Below are positions 1-11,905 of a stretch of DNA of 64,000 nucleotides, in pieces. How positions within the stretch are numbered: position 1 is the first letter of the stretch; each line of letters begins with the position of its first letter. The notes beneath the pieces were generated by a model. The model was not told where the DNA came from and searched no databases. It worked only from the letters and a program-made list of their open reading frames with translations. Made by a program: the position numbers and the translations under genes. The DNA is from Dermanyssus gallinae (Eukaryota > Arthropoda > Arachnida > Mesostigmata > Dermanyssidae), in the NCBI GenBank assembly GCA_003439945.1, contig QVRM01001762.1, forward strand, positions 1 to 64,000, in the 5' to 3' direction.

Positions 1-566
1 CACGTTTTTTAGAGTTGCGTAGTTTAGTTATGCTAATGTTCGTACCACAATGCTACGAACTTTATGAACGAGGTTGTGCATGAGAAATGCGTTTTTACAT
101 CGTAGCCAGCAAAAATGCTGGAGAGTTACTCGCACGCAGCCTATTATTTTCTTTTGAGCCTAAGGCAAAATACACTACCCGCGATTTTTGCGGTTCAAAC
201 GGTATGAGTTATTCCAATTGTATAGTTAAGTGTGTTCATGCTCGCATGTATAGATTATTTTGCCTAGCTTTGAAGGGAGCATTGCTCTGTTGTTATCAAA
301 CACATAAGCGATCCTGGCGAACATGGACAAAGCATGCTTCAAAATTGGTTGTTTTATTTTTGCGGTTCCATTGAAAACGCTACCAAAGTCGAAATGCTAG
401 CATAGACAAAGCAAAGTTATAAACGACATTATTAGTTACTTTACGTTTTGCCAAGAGAAACTTTAAAGACAACGCCGTCTAGATGAAAGAGTGTGCGCTG
501 ACCAAAGTTTGCACCTGACATTGTGAAAGGGACCAGGCGTATTGCGACTTATGATGCGAATACAGA
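1..566. other. No recognisable feature
   Basis: No gene, repeat or element is recognised here. A 95-codon frame at 87-374 has no family resemblance and is probably chance. Confidence 0.5.
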
Positions 567-568
567 TA

Positions 569-593
569 TTAGGTAAGTCAAAAAGTTCGTTGG
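569..593 (+). repeat. Left terminal inverted repeat of mariner copy 1
   Basis: 25 bp repeat matching 1828-1852 in inverted orientation, with one mismatch near the inner edge. A TA precedes it. Confidence 0.92.
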
Positions 594-749
594 ATTTCTG
601 GGACCACATATTTGAAATTCCCGTGCTCTGCAGCAGGGCCGCCTGAGAGTGCGGCTAGGTGTTTACATTCAGGAGCAGACCCGTGGCGGCGCGACGGTTT
701 ACCGGTTCCAACTTTACCGTTTCGTTTGCGGAATTGGCAGCTGTTTGCA

Positions 750-1778
750 ATGGAGGACAAAAATACGCATTTTCGACACATTATGTTGTTCTCCTACCGT
801 GAAGGCATAAGTGCAGCGCAAACAACCCGGAGGATATGTGCAGTCTACGGCAAAAACGCAGTACACAAATCCACAGTCGAAAAGCGATTCGTCCGTTTCA
901 AAGCTGGAAACTTCAATCTCGAAGATTAACCGAGGTCAGGACGACCCAATGTTGTGGAGACCGACGAAGCCATAAGCCTGAATACTTCGAACCCAGGTTT
1001 GACCATAAAATAAATTGAAGATGTAACGGGAGTCTCCCACCGAACCGTTTGGAATCGCCTCCATGATGCAGGTTTCTCGTGCAAGCGGAATATCTGGCTA
1101 CCACACGACCTCAATGATAGGCAGCTTGCAGGGCGAGTCGATACCTGTCACGCACTCCTCCGGAAGAACTCGAATGAGCCATTTCTGAGGAGATTGATAA
1201 CCGGCGATGTAAAATGGATATTCTACAGAAACGTAACACAGAAAAGAAGTTGGGTTCCCAGAGGTTCTCAGGCCGCAGCTATCCCTAAACCCGAAATTCA
1301 TCAGAAGAAGGTTATGCTGTGCTGCTGATGGGACTGTAAGGGAGTCGTGTATTTTGAGCTGCTTCCAATGGGTCAGACGATCAACTCCGTCGTCTACTGC
1401 AGACAACTTGAAGATTTGAAGGCTGCAGTAGCAACGAAGCGCCCGGAATTGTCAAACAGGTGGGGCGTCACTTTTCAACGTGATAAGGTGACACCACACA
1501 AAAGTTTGGCCACCCAGCAAAAATTGGTGGAGTTTTTGGGATGTGCTGCCGCACCCAGCTGATAGTCCCGACCTCGCACCATCTGATTATCACTTGTTCA
1601 GGTCTCTCCAGAACTCCCTTGATGGCACAACATTTGAATCTTTAGAGGCTATAAAAAAAATCACCTCACTCAGTATTTCGACGAGAAGGACAAGACGTTC
1701 TGGGAGAAAGGAATCATGGATCTACCGAGGCGATGAGCGAAGGTTATCGAACAAAACGGTCATTATATCATTGAATAA
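750..1778 (+). pseudogene. Mariner transposase, broken copy
   Basis: The reading starts at ATG 750 (MEDKNTHFRH), which matches the family N terminus including the HTH segment around AVYGKNAVHKSTV. It stops at 927. Homology continues in other frames: a GVSHRTVWNRLHDAGF segment near 1028-1075, ITGDVKWIFY near 1200 (first catalytic Asp), FQRDKVTPH near 1480 (second Asp) and [12 protein letters not shown] near 1568 (third Asp). The protein end is a HYIIE-stop at 1776-1778. All three DD34D aspartates are therefore still recognisable, but several frameshifts and stops separate them. The total span corresponds to about 343 codons, normal for mariner transposase. Its role would be cut-and-paste transposition at TA sites in the nucleus; this copy cannot make a full protein. 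Confidence 0.9.
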
Positions 1779-1827
1779 AAATACTGTTGTCTGCATAAAT
1801 ATAGCTCTTTAAAATCGGGTAAATAAA

Positions 1828-1852
1828 CCGACGAACTTTTTGACTTACCTAA
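1828..1852 (-). repeat. Right terminal inverted repeat of mariner copy 1
   Basis: Inverted partner of 569-593, followed by TA at 1853-1854. Confidence 0.92.
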
Positions 1853-1854
1853 TA

Positions 1855-2285
1855 GCTTCAGCAGGATACAAGGCAACTAAATCTGCTGTAGATACGCAGA
1901 GGTGAGCTCCAAAACTTAGATGTCTACTATCACAGGGTAGCCCGAACAGGTGTGAGTTAAAGTGGTACCCAGGCACATGCGATATATTATGTACAGTATA
2001 TGTACATAGTATATCGCGTATATTATGTACGTGTCTGTATATGTATACACCAGCTCTGCATATCGATAGGTTGATACAATTCGACTCCACATACGCTTTC
2101 GGGTATTGTAGTGCATTTTGTGTGAATAATTGCGTCGTTAGCTGAGCGGTGCAGTGTGTCTGGCGCATGCTGCTGTTCAGAATAAAATATCTAAAGTGAT
2201 AAAACATAAGTGTATAACTGGGGTGACATGTGAGGTTCTAGAAATAATTGTCTGCTCTGCAACTCTTAGCAGTGCGTAAGGCTAA
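1855..2285. other. Unassigned sequence
   Basis: No gene recognised. 1980-2040 is an AT-rich stretch with short imperfect palindromes of the TATGTACATA type. Confidence 0.5.
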
Positions 2286-2890
2286 TGCCAGTGTACGGTT
2301 TATATACGCCGATTATACCCAGCTTTACATGCCTGTTTGAGATGACAATGATGCGAACGTGCTGCAATGTGTACTAAAGGACTTTATTGTGTGGTCGTCG
2401 AAGATGGGTCTAAGAATATCCGCCTCCAAGTGTGAAGTACTTTATCTCAGTATTAGAAATACCAAGCATACTTACAGGTTAGACGGCCAAGCTCTGACAA
2501 AGATAGAGTATGCGAAAGACCTTGGTGCACGATTCTCGAAGTCATTGACATTTACTGAGCAGGTTACACATTTTGCCGCAAAATGTTTCCTGTTATGCAA
2601 CTAAATACTCCGTGCGTTTGTTGTAAGAAGTGCCTCTGCTTATTTAAAACTGCACAAATCGCATGTTGTGCCACTATTAGTTTATGGATGCCTCCAAGAC
2701 TCGGTGATCTTAGATTACTAGAAAAAATGCAGCGTTGCTCTCTAAGGAGGGCTGAGAGGCGGTGTCGGATGGAAAGACACAACCTCGAGCTTAAATCCGT
2801 GACCGAGCTGTTTTAGGAAGCTGACATAATACAGCTGCGCCGTTTGATTAAGAATGAGGATCTGTACGCTAACAATACAATATGTGCTCC
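2286..2890 (+). pseudogene. CR1/Jockey-like reverse transcriptase, C-terminal fragment
   Basis: This is a 5'-truncated relic of a non-LTR retrotransposon. A RFIYADYTQLY segment near 2296 corresponds to the catalytic FADDTQLY motif, with the second Asp replaced by Tyr. The frame at 2359-2604 continues through ISASKCEVLYLS and YAKDLGARFSKSLTFTEQV, the conserved Lys-Cys and DLG blocks that follow the RT palm in CR1, Jockey and relatives. A shifted frame then gives KLHKSHVVPLLVYGCLQD and LEKMQRCSLRRAERR, the usual post-RT region. Frameshifts lie near 2600 and 2690. Clade assignment between CR1 and Jockey is not possible by eye. The start and end are approximate. Confidence 0.75.
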
Positions 2891-4190
2891 CGATTTTCTT
2901 CCTTTATATTTTCTCCATCTCTGCCTTTCCATATGTGCATGTCTCCAGAGTAGTAACAGTTTTTTTTACTATTTACGTCTTGAATGAAACGTCGAAAAAA
3001 ACGTCGAAGTGCACTATTTAGTCTTCGCGATCGTATTGGAGAGGGATTGTGGGGGGGGGAGCGGATTGACGACTTCAAACCTGATCAAACAGTGAAGCAC
3101 ATCGAGGTTTTGGCGTTTAAATCGAGTGAGCCGGCTGACATAGGGCTTGCTAAGAGGAGCGGGGAGATAACAGCACCGGCATGCCACCCGCCTGTCCGAC
3201 GGCAGAGAGAGGAGTGTCATCATTTCGTAGTTAACTTGATTTGCTGGGATTCTCATATGCAGAAACCGATGTCCTCCTTGTTCTCCACAGCCTCAGAGTC
3301 TGTGTATGGCATTAGTTAAAAACCTACAGGCAGGAGTACGCATCCTCTAGTGATCTATGTGCCCTGCCAATGTAGCCCAGAGTAATGCAGGCACCAATAC
3401 AACAACAACAACAACAACACCAACAACACCACCATCACCACTAACAACAACAACTGGTATCACTGTGACCATGTAGTTAGGGTCCCAACTGTCTTCGAAT
3501 TTCCACTAGCAGAATGTGTCCTCACTTTAGTTAGGATTTTCTTTTGTTTACTTATGACAAATGGATTAGTGATCAGTAGTTTTATATCTGGTGAGAGAGC
3601 GAGCTAAGAAGTTTGTATAGTTGGCTGTGTCTTGTTTTTGGCTAATTTTCTGTCCATGTGTTGTCGTAGATAAATGCCCGCAGTTATTTAATCTTGTAGG
3701 ATATTCATGATTGTACTTCGGGTATGTTTCTACAGTAGTGTATATCCTTTTAGTAAATATACATTTGTTTGAGATGTTGTGTTTTGCGAATAAAAGTACG
3801 GTAATAGTGAAATAAACGTCTTGTTTATCTATGCTGTTATTTATAGATTAAGTTCACAGTGAAAGACCAGAACGTTCCTTTGTACAGCAGCATATAGCAA
3901 ATGTGCGATTCTACGAGAGCAATATATATACTTTTTGGGACGCCATACAATTGTTTGAATCCGTGACAAAACTGCAAGCATGGAATAAACATTGGTGTAC
4001 ATTAGCTTTATATATTCGTTGTATTTAAGTCAAATTAGAAGGCCAGTATATTTAGTAGTGAAAAACCTGGTCTAAGTTGTACAGGTACAGGCATGTACAG
4101 ATGCAAACACGTTGTCCATATATATAACAGCTTTAGCCCACCTTGCCTTCACGTTATTTCCTCTCAGGAAACAAACCACATCATCAGAAC

Positions 4191-4194
<4 letters not shown>
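2891..4194. other. Unassigned sequence with a CAA-type microsatellite
   Basis: Apart from a (CAA/CAC)n tract at 3399-3453, nothing is recognised. Open frames around 2984-3319 overlap on both strands and resemble no family I know. Confidence 0.45.
3399..3453 (+). repeat. Imperfect (CAA)n microsatellite
   Basis: Runs of CAA interrupted by CAC and ATC units. Confidence 0.85.

Positions 4195-4226
<32 letters not shown>
4195..4226. repeat. (AT)n microsatellite
   Basis: About 16 uninterrupted AT units. Confidence 0.95.
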
Positions 4227-4227
<1 letters not shown>

Positions 4228-4952
4228 ATGAACGTTCACCGGACGTACTTCCCATTTTACCTCATTGCGACAGGTCTTACGCATATATTACTGCTTTCTA
4301 TCCACTGATTCAACTCTAGAGCACTCCCCCGCATGATATCTCAATCAAGCTCTCCTAAACGTGTTAAAAATACTTTCTTCGGTCGGCTCATGGTACCCTT
4401 GAGTTTTACAGAGAACATGGTGGAAGCCGTGCACTGCATAGCGAACGACCACACTGCGGTTAGTGCGATGTAGTCCCATCTAAGCATTGTTTGTCAGTGC
4501 ACCCGTATTAAAGAAGTCGAGGTCTACGCCTGCCATTCTCTCTTCCCACTGACAGATGAAATTTCTGTAAACGTTTTACTTAGGTCATAAAAGTTTGCGA
4601 ACGTATCCCCCGTTAATTATATATATATTATTATTCCAACCCCTTCAGAATAGATTCTCACTGATTAGGAAGTGCCAATGCGCGGTAAGGTTATATTTGT
4701 CGATCCTTAAGTACGAATTTATGACGTTCCACGCCTTGCATGAGTTGCTTGCCTTGGAAAATGAATACTGTTGAGAACAATTTTTCTTCTTTCCTCAATA
4801 GCTTATTTTATATTTTTGTATCTATCCAGTTGAAGGTTATTAAATATAGAATTTGATTTTATACTTTGTGTGACGTATGTTTTGAATCCTTTATATTAGG
4901 GTTGTCCCCAAAAACTTAACTGCCTATAAATAAAAAAAGTTATCACTGCTCT

Positions 4953-4954
<2 letters not shown>

Positions 4955-4993
<39 letters not shown>
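4955..4993. repeat. (AT)n microsatellite
   Basis: About 19 AT units. Confidence 0.95.
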
Positions 4994-4996
<3 letters not shown>

Positions 4997-6610
4997 GCTG
5001 ATCATTTAATGCTAAATAGTCCTTACCATGAATATGAGCTGTATATTGATTAATTGTATTAGTATTATCGAATAGGCACAGATTAATATCTCCAACTATA
5101 AAACAAATTGCTTTCTAATGAAAAAAAGAGGTCGTTTACAAAATGGCTTAAGATGTGAAAAATTTCCGTTATTGATATATCCCTCGTTGACGTTGTTCAT
5201 GTTGTAGGCTGCACCTTATTCACGGTTCTCACGAAAATGTCTACACATGTTGCTTCTATTTGATAGGTTTAAGACGAAATATGATTTAAATTGTTGTCAG
5301 CTAAGACAATCATAGATATTGCATATTTGCACGTATGCCACAATCATACCTTATGCATTTTTTTTCTATTCTTTTGTACATTTAGTCACTTTAGCTGTAA
5401 TTGCTTCCCTCGCCGTCATGGCCCACGTTGTCTTAATGTTGACAGCTGTTTGCATAATACGCTTGCGGGTTTTGCATATCAAACAAAACTTGTAGTTAGT
5501 TGCATAGCCAAACTTGAAACGATCTAGCTTCCTTGGAATCTGCTTGAAGACTAACAGCGTTCCCGCAGCAGTTCAGGAGCAATCCGTGTTTGCAGTGAGT
5601 CTGTTGGCCTGACGATCTTACACTGTTCAAGAAATTGCTCAGGACCCGCCGATGCTAGAATGAAGCCACGATGTCCTGTGACCTAGGCCCGTTGGGCGCA
5701 ATCTTCTTTGTGTAGTTCTGATGCGCCACAGTAACAGCATCAGCAGTCAGTTGCCAACCCGTGTGGATGTCCGGATACGTTGAATTACGTCCCTGCTGGT
5801 AAGGCTAAGGCGGGTTTTGAGGAAAATTAAGGGCCTTCACCGTGAGAGGGACTCCTTCAAGAGTGGCTCTCCACGTGGGTGTTAACTCGCACCGGCAGGT
5901 CATCTGGTCTTTGACGGATCCCATGAGACGGGTCGTTGTTCTGAACGAGCCTCGTTTATCTCAGGCAAGTGTTCGCGGTTGGTGAAATTGTGCATCACTA
6001 AACTTGCATACCGTCGATACGGTTTCATTAACTTAAAGCAGCACGCAAATTCAATTAAAAAGCTAATGTATACCGTAGCTGGGGGATGCACTCATCTCAC
6101 TGTCTCACTGTGTAGATGAATGCGTTCTACATCTTTACATATACTGATGCTAGAGTGTCTTCTTTCAACTACCTGGCCACCCTCAGCGAGCACAGCTGAA
6201 GCACATTAAACGTCGGAGATTGGCGCTTGGTGAAGACCGATAGACATAGAAAAGCCAGCCAGACAGCTCCGAGCCCCGCGGAGCAAGCGGTGTAGTGAGA
6301 GAGGAGGCCAAACGCAAACTGATGGCATTAGCCAACTTTATATTGTGAGCCGGCGGTTATACTGCCAAGTCGCCATTTAAATCCAGCGCTGCCGCAAAAA
6401 ACAACCATCCAACGCTGCCAGCCATCCAGTACACGGAAGTAGCGTCGGCGCTGAAACAGCTGGAGAAATAGATGGGCAGAAAGAAGGCAAAGATCATCAC
6501 CATCAGCAGCATCTAGCAACACAAGCAAATCACAAGGCGATCCGCCGTGCAGGCGGATTTTATTGGCCATGAAGCATCAGATGCTGAGGGGACGTAAAGG
6601 GGCATAGACG

Positions 6611-6626
6611 TATATATATATATATA
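6611..6626. repeat. Short (AT)n tract
   Basis: About 8 AT units. Confidence 0.9.
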
Positions 6627-6769
6627 CACCCACTGTGGTAGCTGCCGCAACAATCCGCATGCCGCGGTGCCCTATATAATAATGCCTATAGAAGCAGGCG
6701 GGCAAGCCGGCTCATATGTCCTGCTGCCCAGGTCCCCAGACCATCCGATCGCTTGTCCGTCTCCTCCTT

Positions 6770-6797
6770 TTCTTCTTCTTCTTCTTCTTCTTCTTCT
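6770..6797 (+). repeat. (TTC)n microsatellite
   Basis: About 8 TTC units after a CT-rich lead-in. Confidence 0.9.
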
Positions 6798-8150
6798 CTA
6801 GCTAGATTGCTAGAGCGTCAGTAACCTATATCGTTGCTTGTGTTGTTGCGTTGCCTTCGTCCAAGTACGATGCCTGTTGTTGTTCCCGCTTGTCGTCCGT
6901 CGTCGAGGATGACGCCGTCGTTGAAGCCAGGAACCACCACGCGACACAGAAATAGCAAAGCTCGACCGAGGTGGCTCTTAGTGGAGGAATTTAAATCGAA
7001 ACTGGCTTCCTCCCCACAACAACCACTACCACCACCATCGAACCACCCCGAACACAAACTCAACGAACCATCATCGTGGTTGTGTTGTGTCCCGCTGCCA
7101 GCCAGAGGCGACCGACAGAGGCGTGGTGAGAATAATTCCTGCGAAATTTCAGCCCTAGCGACGGGGGTCGTATATGCGACTTTAACGGCCTGCATGATCA
7201 CCCGTTGCGACTTCAACATCAGTGGGTTGCAGTAGGGGCTGGCTGGTTTCTCGCCAACCAACCACTTGACCAACAAGCTAGTTTCGCTGAGTTAAATTTG
7301 CTGGATGGAGAAGCAACAATGATAACAGCAAAAATAACAACAACAACAACATCTTAACAATGCTTCACCTAGAGTACGGACCCGATAGATAATCGGATGC
7401 GTAAAAGGGCATCGTGCCGTGAAGCGCATGACAAACACCGTGCCGGCTGGATCTCACATAGCCAAGCTTTGCAGCCAACTGCAACGGTCTTCTTCGTTCT
7501 CACCTAATATGTCGTCTTGCCTATCCATCGCAGGCCGATAAATCAAAGATCTATGTAATTATTGATCTAATTATTGATATGAGTGATTAAGGCGTGTCTC
7601 AGAACCCCGATGAGCAGAGATATTGCCGGCTGCATTCGAGATGTTAGAGTATAACAGAACGGAACGAAGCACGTTACTGATTAATTTCAATGTTCACGAC
7701 GTTTTTGCTCGTTATGATTACTATTGTATAGCGGCACACAAACAAGTTGATGCCGTTGTAGCAACTCGTTGGCGCTGTTAAATGTTTCTGTTCAGCAAAG
7801 TGTCAGGCGACGCTCTCCTCGGCAAAAAAATGCTACCTTACTTAGCGAGGAATATAACTGCAAACACAGACAACACCGTGCTTTATTTTATGTGAGATAT
7901 AACATATTTCAACAGCTATCCTATAATTTTCATAAGAATACTCGTCAAAAAAGTAAAGCGTTCAACATAAGCTACATATTGCAAAACAAAGACTCAGACT
8001 GAGTTCGCAGCTTCCTTGCAACCGCCAGAAAAACGTTCAGATTGGCCTGCCTCATACATTTCATTCAAACATTTTTGCCAGATGAGCTAAGCCTAGCAGA
8101 TGCCTTTGGTTTACCTTTGAAATTTGTGTGCGTTGTCGTCTGCTATCGTG

Positions 8151-9206
8151 ATGTTCGAATGTGCAAAGTGTTCGCTCCCGTTTAAAACGGGAGAACAACT
8201 GGTTATTTGTAACCAAGGCTGCTCTACTGTGTTTCACGGGGGGTGCCTAAACCCCGTGCCCCCCGAGGACACACAGTTCGTGTCGTGCGGGTCCTGTGAA
8301 TCAGTGGAACCCAACTTTGTCCTTATGAAGGAACGTTTGTGTGTGCTACAGTGGAACTTAGTGAAGCTGTGGGCATCACACACGGAGCTCCAGCGACAAG
8401 TCGCCAGCAATGAAGCGGCTCCCCTGAAGCAACTTGCGCACCCCGAAACCATCGAGGGGTGTTTAAAGTCCACGCTAAATGAAAAAGTTAGCGTGAAGAA
8501 AAGGGACGGAACACGGAAAGCGCGGAAGAACAAGAAGTCACGGTTGACGGAAGGCGGAGATCTGCTTGTACCAACAAAGCCGATCGACGACAGCGCCACC
8601 GGAGAGAACGGCAAGGCCGGTCTCTGCGGCGCCAAGCGCAGTGCTACAGCTGCTGGTCTTAACAGCAGCGGTAGCAGTAGCGGCGGCAACAACAACACCG
8701 CCACTACCCTCGAAGAAAATGAGCCGATGGATGACAACACGCCAACGGCCGCAACGTCGCCAACGGAGACAACCGCAGAGGCGAGGAAAGACGAGGAAGA
8801 CAACGATGGTTTTGTCACCGTCCAACGGAGGAGGAGCGGCAAAACAAAGCATCGTATGCAGAAAGGCAGTGCAGCTGATGGAGTAGGAGATCTTGAAGTG
8901 TATGGTGGGCCAGGTAGGTTCAGCGCGCTGAGAGTAGCACGGCTGACGGCGAAAACGTCAGCTGTCAACCTACACACATGGCTCGTTAACAGGAGCATTT
9001 GTGTAAAGGCAGTATTCAAAATGCGAACGCAGGGAAATTATGCCGTGTTCTGTGTAGTGCTGGGTGACACCGAGTACGCAAAGTGCAGCAAGAGTGAGTT
9101 CTGGCCAAAAGGTATTCTATTTCGTCGTTGGGCTGGTGGTGCTCCCTACGAGAAAATTGTTATGGAAAGCTTTATCGCGCCTGGCGGTCCGGCTCTTCGC
9201 AAGTGA
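8151..9206 (+). CDS. LINE ORF1 protein with PHD-type zinc finger
   Basis: This ORF is intact. I prefer the Met at 8151 (MFECAKC) over the in-frame Met at 8124 because the zinc finger starts there. Numbered from 8124, the Cys/His ligands C13, C16, C29, C33, H38, C41, C55 and C58 give the C4HC3 spacing of a PHD finger. Residues 60-150 are charged and possibly helical. Residues 150-265 are low-complexity, rich in Gly, Asn, Thr and Glu. Residues about 270-355 (RFSALRVARL through FWPKGILFRRWAGG) look like the conserved C-terminal ORF1 domain seen in many metazoan LINEs, with a WPxGIxFRR block. The expected role is nucleic-acid binding and assembly of the retrotransposon RNP. It precedes ORF2 by about 60 bp. 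The 261-codon antisense frame at 8234-9019 is a shadow. Confidence 0.82.
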   Translation: MFECAKCSLPFKTGEQLVICNQGCSTVFHGGCLNPVPPEDTQFVSCGSCESVEPNFVLMKERLCVLQWNLVKLWASHTELQRQVASNEAAPLKQLAHPETIEGCLKSTLNEKVSVKKRDGTRKARKNKKSRLTEGGDLLVPTKPIDDSATGENGKAGLCGAKRSATAAGLNSSGSSSGGNNNTATTLEENEPMDDNTPTAATSPTETTAEARKDEEDNDGFVTVQRRRSGKTKHRMQKGSAADGVGDLEVYGGPGRFSALRVARLTAKTSAVNLHTWLVNRSICVKAVFKMRTQGNYAVFCVVLGDTEYAKCSKSEFWPKGILFRRWAGGAPYEKIVMESFIAPGGPALRK

Positions 9207-9263
9207 CTGAACAGATCTAGAGATGCTAACGTGGAGACTACTAGGTCTCTGCGGCTGCTTCTT

Positions 9264-11905
9264 TGAAACTGTAAGGGACTAAGAGGAGCAATAGAATTAG
9301 CGCCAGTTGACATGCTTACGTCGGTGGACATTGCACTCCTTACGGAGACCTACCAGCGGGAGGAACTGCATATCAATAATATGCGAGGGTTCCACCAGCT
9401 GGCAGTTCTACCTGCTGGAGGCCGTGGTAGACCAGTGGGTGGATTATCAATCTACCTACATAAACGTTTACCGCCGGCGCAATGTGTGAGGAAGAACGAT
9501 TTCTATGTGGGTCTCGTCTATGAGGGTGAACATAGCCGTCTTCTACCCCCCCCCCCCACATCTTGACTCGGCAGAGGTCGCTGACACGGTGAGTTCCGGT
9601 ATATCAGGTTTCGACCTGTCTATGCCAACCATCGTCGGTGGCCACTTCAACGCCCGTATTGATGGTGGGGCTACTAACGATAAAGGAGAGGTGCTGCTCC
9701 AGTTGATGGAATACTTTGGTCTGAGATGTGCAAATGCACGCGAAGACCACACGTATATAAGTCATAACGGAAGCAGCACCATTGACCTACTGTTTCACAA
9801 CCTTGTCAATGGCGAAGTTGAAAGCTTCGATGTTCTCGAGGTGGCTTCAAGGAAGCACCTACCGGTGTCAGCAGTCGCAAATATTCCAGATATCTGGTTT
9901 AAGCAGCAAGGCGACCCACACCTGGTTGCCACGAGGCGTGTTGACCTTTCACTATTAGAGGTTGATAGCCTTGAGGTGGGCTGTGATGTGGATACTTGTT
10001 GTGAACTGCTAGAGAGAACCATGAGAAGTGCAGTCAGGTGGAAGAGACCGGGGCAGAGGAGATCACGACAGTGGTTTTCTCAGGCTTGCTATCTCGCCCA
10101 CCGTGGGGTGCTCGAGCTTTTGCTCCAAGCGAGGGTAAAGGCACCACCACAGCTGCTAGCCAGACGCAGGCTTGAATACTTCAATAGTAGAAAAGCTTAC
10201 ATAAAGCTATGCCTTGACCACAAGCGTGAATACGCTAGGCGGGAGGAAATCCGACTGCTCGAAAGAGCGGAGCGCAAGCCCTCAGCCTACGTCGTACGGC
10301 CTCGTAGGGGGGCGAACCACCTGCTCAGCGACGAACAGGTAACGAGTCACCTGACCGGTCTTCTGTATAACCGCGAGACGGTACGCCTGGCTCCAATGAT
10401 TGAGCACCCGCTCACATTGGAGCAGGATACTATGAATCTGCCCTTTGAGGTAGAAGAAGTAAGTCAGGTTCTGCACTCTCTTCCGAGAGGAAAGAGTGCG
10501 GGGCCAGACCAAGTGTACTATGAGCACTGGGTGCAGTCTGAGCCACTTTTGGCAAACCATCTGTGTGATTTCTTCAACGAGATCATGAAGAGGGGACAAA
10601 TGCCAGGAGCCTGGCATATCGCCAGGCTTTCTCTTTTATTTAAGAGTAAGCATGGTGGTGACAGACGAGACCCAAACTTATACCGCGGTATAGCGTCTGA
10701 AAGGACGCTGAAGAAGATCTTCTGCAAAATGGTTATAAAACGGATCGAGTACGTTGTCGACCAGACCCTTCCACCGGAGCAATTCGGCTTTCGAAGAGGT
10801 CGAGGAACGCGTGATGCTATCCATGTGCTTCAGTCAGAGATAGAGCGAGCTGTGGCAAAGCCTGGAGGCCATTTGTATGCAGTCTTTATAGACTGCGTCA
10901 AGGCTTTCGACAAAGCACCTCGAGATCTCCTGGTGAAGTCATTCCGATACGCAGGGGTTGGTGGCTCTTTTCTGAGCGTAATTTCCAGTTTCTTTGATGA
11001 GGACACCTTACTGGTACAAGGTGAGCAGGAAGTGTTGCAGGTAAGACAAACTGTGGGAACCCCGCAAGGCGACCCATTGAGCTGCGTCTCCTTCACTCTT
11101 CTGCTTGCCGATTTTGTTGATTATATTCGGCAAGAGTTCCAGAAGGCCACAGTTGTGATGTACGCAGATGACATAGTGGTCGCTCATCACGACCTGGGTG
11201 CCATCAAGCGCATCACTTCTCTGGCGGAGGTGTTCCTTGTCTCAAGAGGGCTGGAAATGAACGCCATGAAGACCAAGGCTATGAAATTCAGAAGAGGAGG
11301 TCGATTGGCTGCTAAAGACGTTATACGTTGCGGCGGCCAATCCTTGGAATTCGCTAACTCTTTCCGGTATTTGGGGCTTCGGCTTCATTATACTGGGACG
11401 ACCTTCACGGCGACTGTCCGTCCCGACGGCAGTGGCGCTTTTCTACCTCAAGGTTGTTCCGGCGCTGATGTATGGTCTTGACAGGGTATGGGAACACCTC
11501 ACTCGGGCAAACTTTGGTTTGCTTGAAAGGTGTTTTACAATGTACATGAAGCGAGTACTTTGCCTGTCAATGCGGGCAAGGAGCCGCTTTGTGTACCTAA
11601 TGTCAGGCTGTGCACCAGTTGTTGAGATCATTCGATTGAGGTTGAAGACGCCGCGTACAGTACCATTTGAGAGCTTTATCTCGGAATGGGAAATTAAAGT
11701 TGAACAAGTCCGACGAGAGGTCGGAGACCTGGATGTTTTTAGGGCCTTTCACCTCTGGTCTGGTCTTGCGTGTGACAATCGCCACGTCTATACCTTATAT
11801 ATACCTGTCGGAGGCCCTAGCTCTAGGACCAAATGTTAGAAATGACCTGGTCGATATTACAAAGAACAGGATATCACAATGGAAAGCAAATACTCAGTAG
11901 GTATT
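9264..11905 (+). pseudogene. LINE ORF2: APE endonuclease and reverse transcriptase, broken
   Basis: An in-frame TGA at 9264-9266 replaces the Trp expected before NCKGLRGAIEL, the start of the endonuclease. DIALLTETYQREE (near 9327) is the catalytic Glu motif. A frameshift near 9520-9550, beside a run of 12 C at 9546-9557, moves homology to the frame 9505-11481 (658 codons). There GGHFNAR (residues 45-51) is the GDFNA motif with Asp replaced by His, and STIDLLFHN follows. The RT domain shows QFGFRRGRGTRDAI, VFIDCVKAFDKAPRDLL (about residue 460), TPQGDPLSCVSF and MYADDIVV (about residue 553). A deletion at about 11,411 shifts the C-terminal domain (FGLLERCFTMYMKRVLCLS) to the frame 11,432-11,839. 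Copies at 38.5 and 60.8 kb suggest a Cys/His cluster at the C terminus, which is lost or diverged here. RT catalysis residues look intact; endonuclease function is doubtful. Confidence 0.85.

Larger units (their letters stand above)
569..1852 (+). mobile_element. Mariner element (DD34D), bounded copy 1
   Basis: This is a 1,284 bp Tc1/mariner-superfamily DNA transposon with both ends preserved. The left end (569-593) begins TTAGGTAAGTCAAAAAGTTC, and the right end (1828-1852) is its reverse complement with one mismatch over 25 bp. A TA dinucleotide sits directly outside each end (567-568 and 1853-1854), which is the target-site duplication expected for mariners. Length, short terminal repeats and TA flanks are all normal for the family. 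The transposase inside is disabled, so the copy is non-autonomous, but the clean ends mean it could in principle be a substrate if a matching transposase existed. The N terminus resembles the cecropia/Hsmar1-type mariners more than the two mariners at 19.7-22.2 kb. Confidence 0.93.
4227..8120. other. Unassigned 3.9 kb
   Basis: No family is recognised. It contains an (AT)n array at 4955-4993, a short one at 6611-6626, and a (TTC)n tract at 6770-6797. Two long frames overlap antisense at 6818-7276 (152 codons, minus) and 6834-7235 (133 codons, plus). Both are low-complexity and are not called as genes. A sequence TTAGGGTTGTCCCC at 4898 resembles a Tc1/mariner end but has no visible partner. Confidence 0.4.

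Noticed and set aside
4898..4930. TTAGGGTTGTCCCCAAAAACTT as a mariner-like terminus
   Set aside because: No inverted partner found within several kb and no transposase homology beside it.
6818..7276. 152-codon minus and 133-codon plus frames
   Set aside because: They overlap antisense over almost their whole length, neither resembles a family, and both are compositionally biased.
8234..9019. 261-codon minus-strand frame
   Set aside because: It is antisense to the intact LINE ORF1 and is rich in Ser, Val and Leu, as expected from the complementary strand of low-complexity Gly/Asn/Thr-rich sequence.
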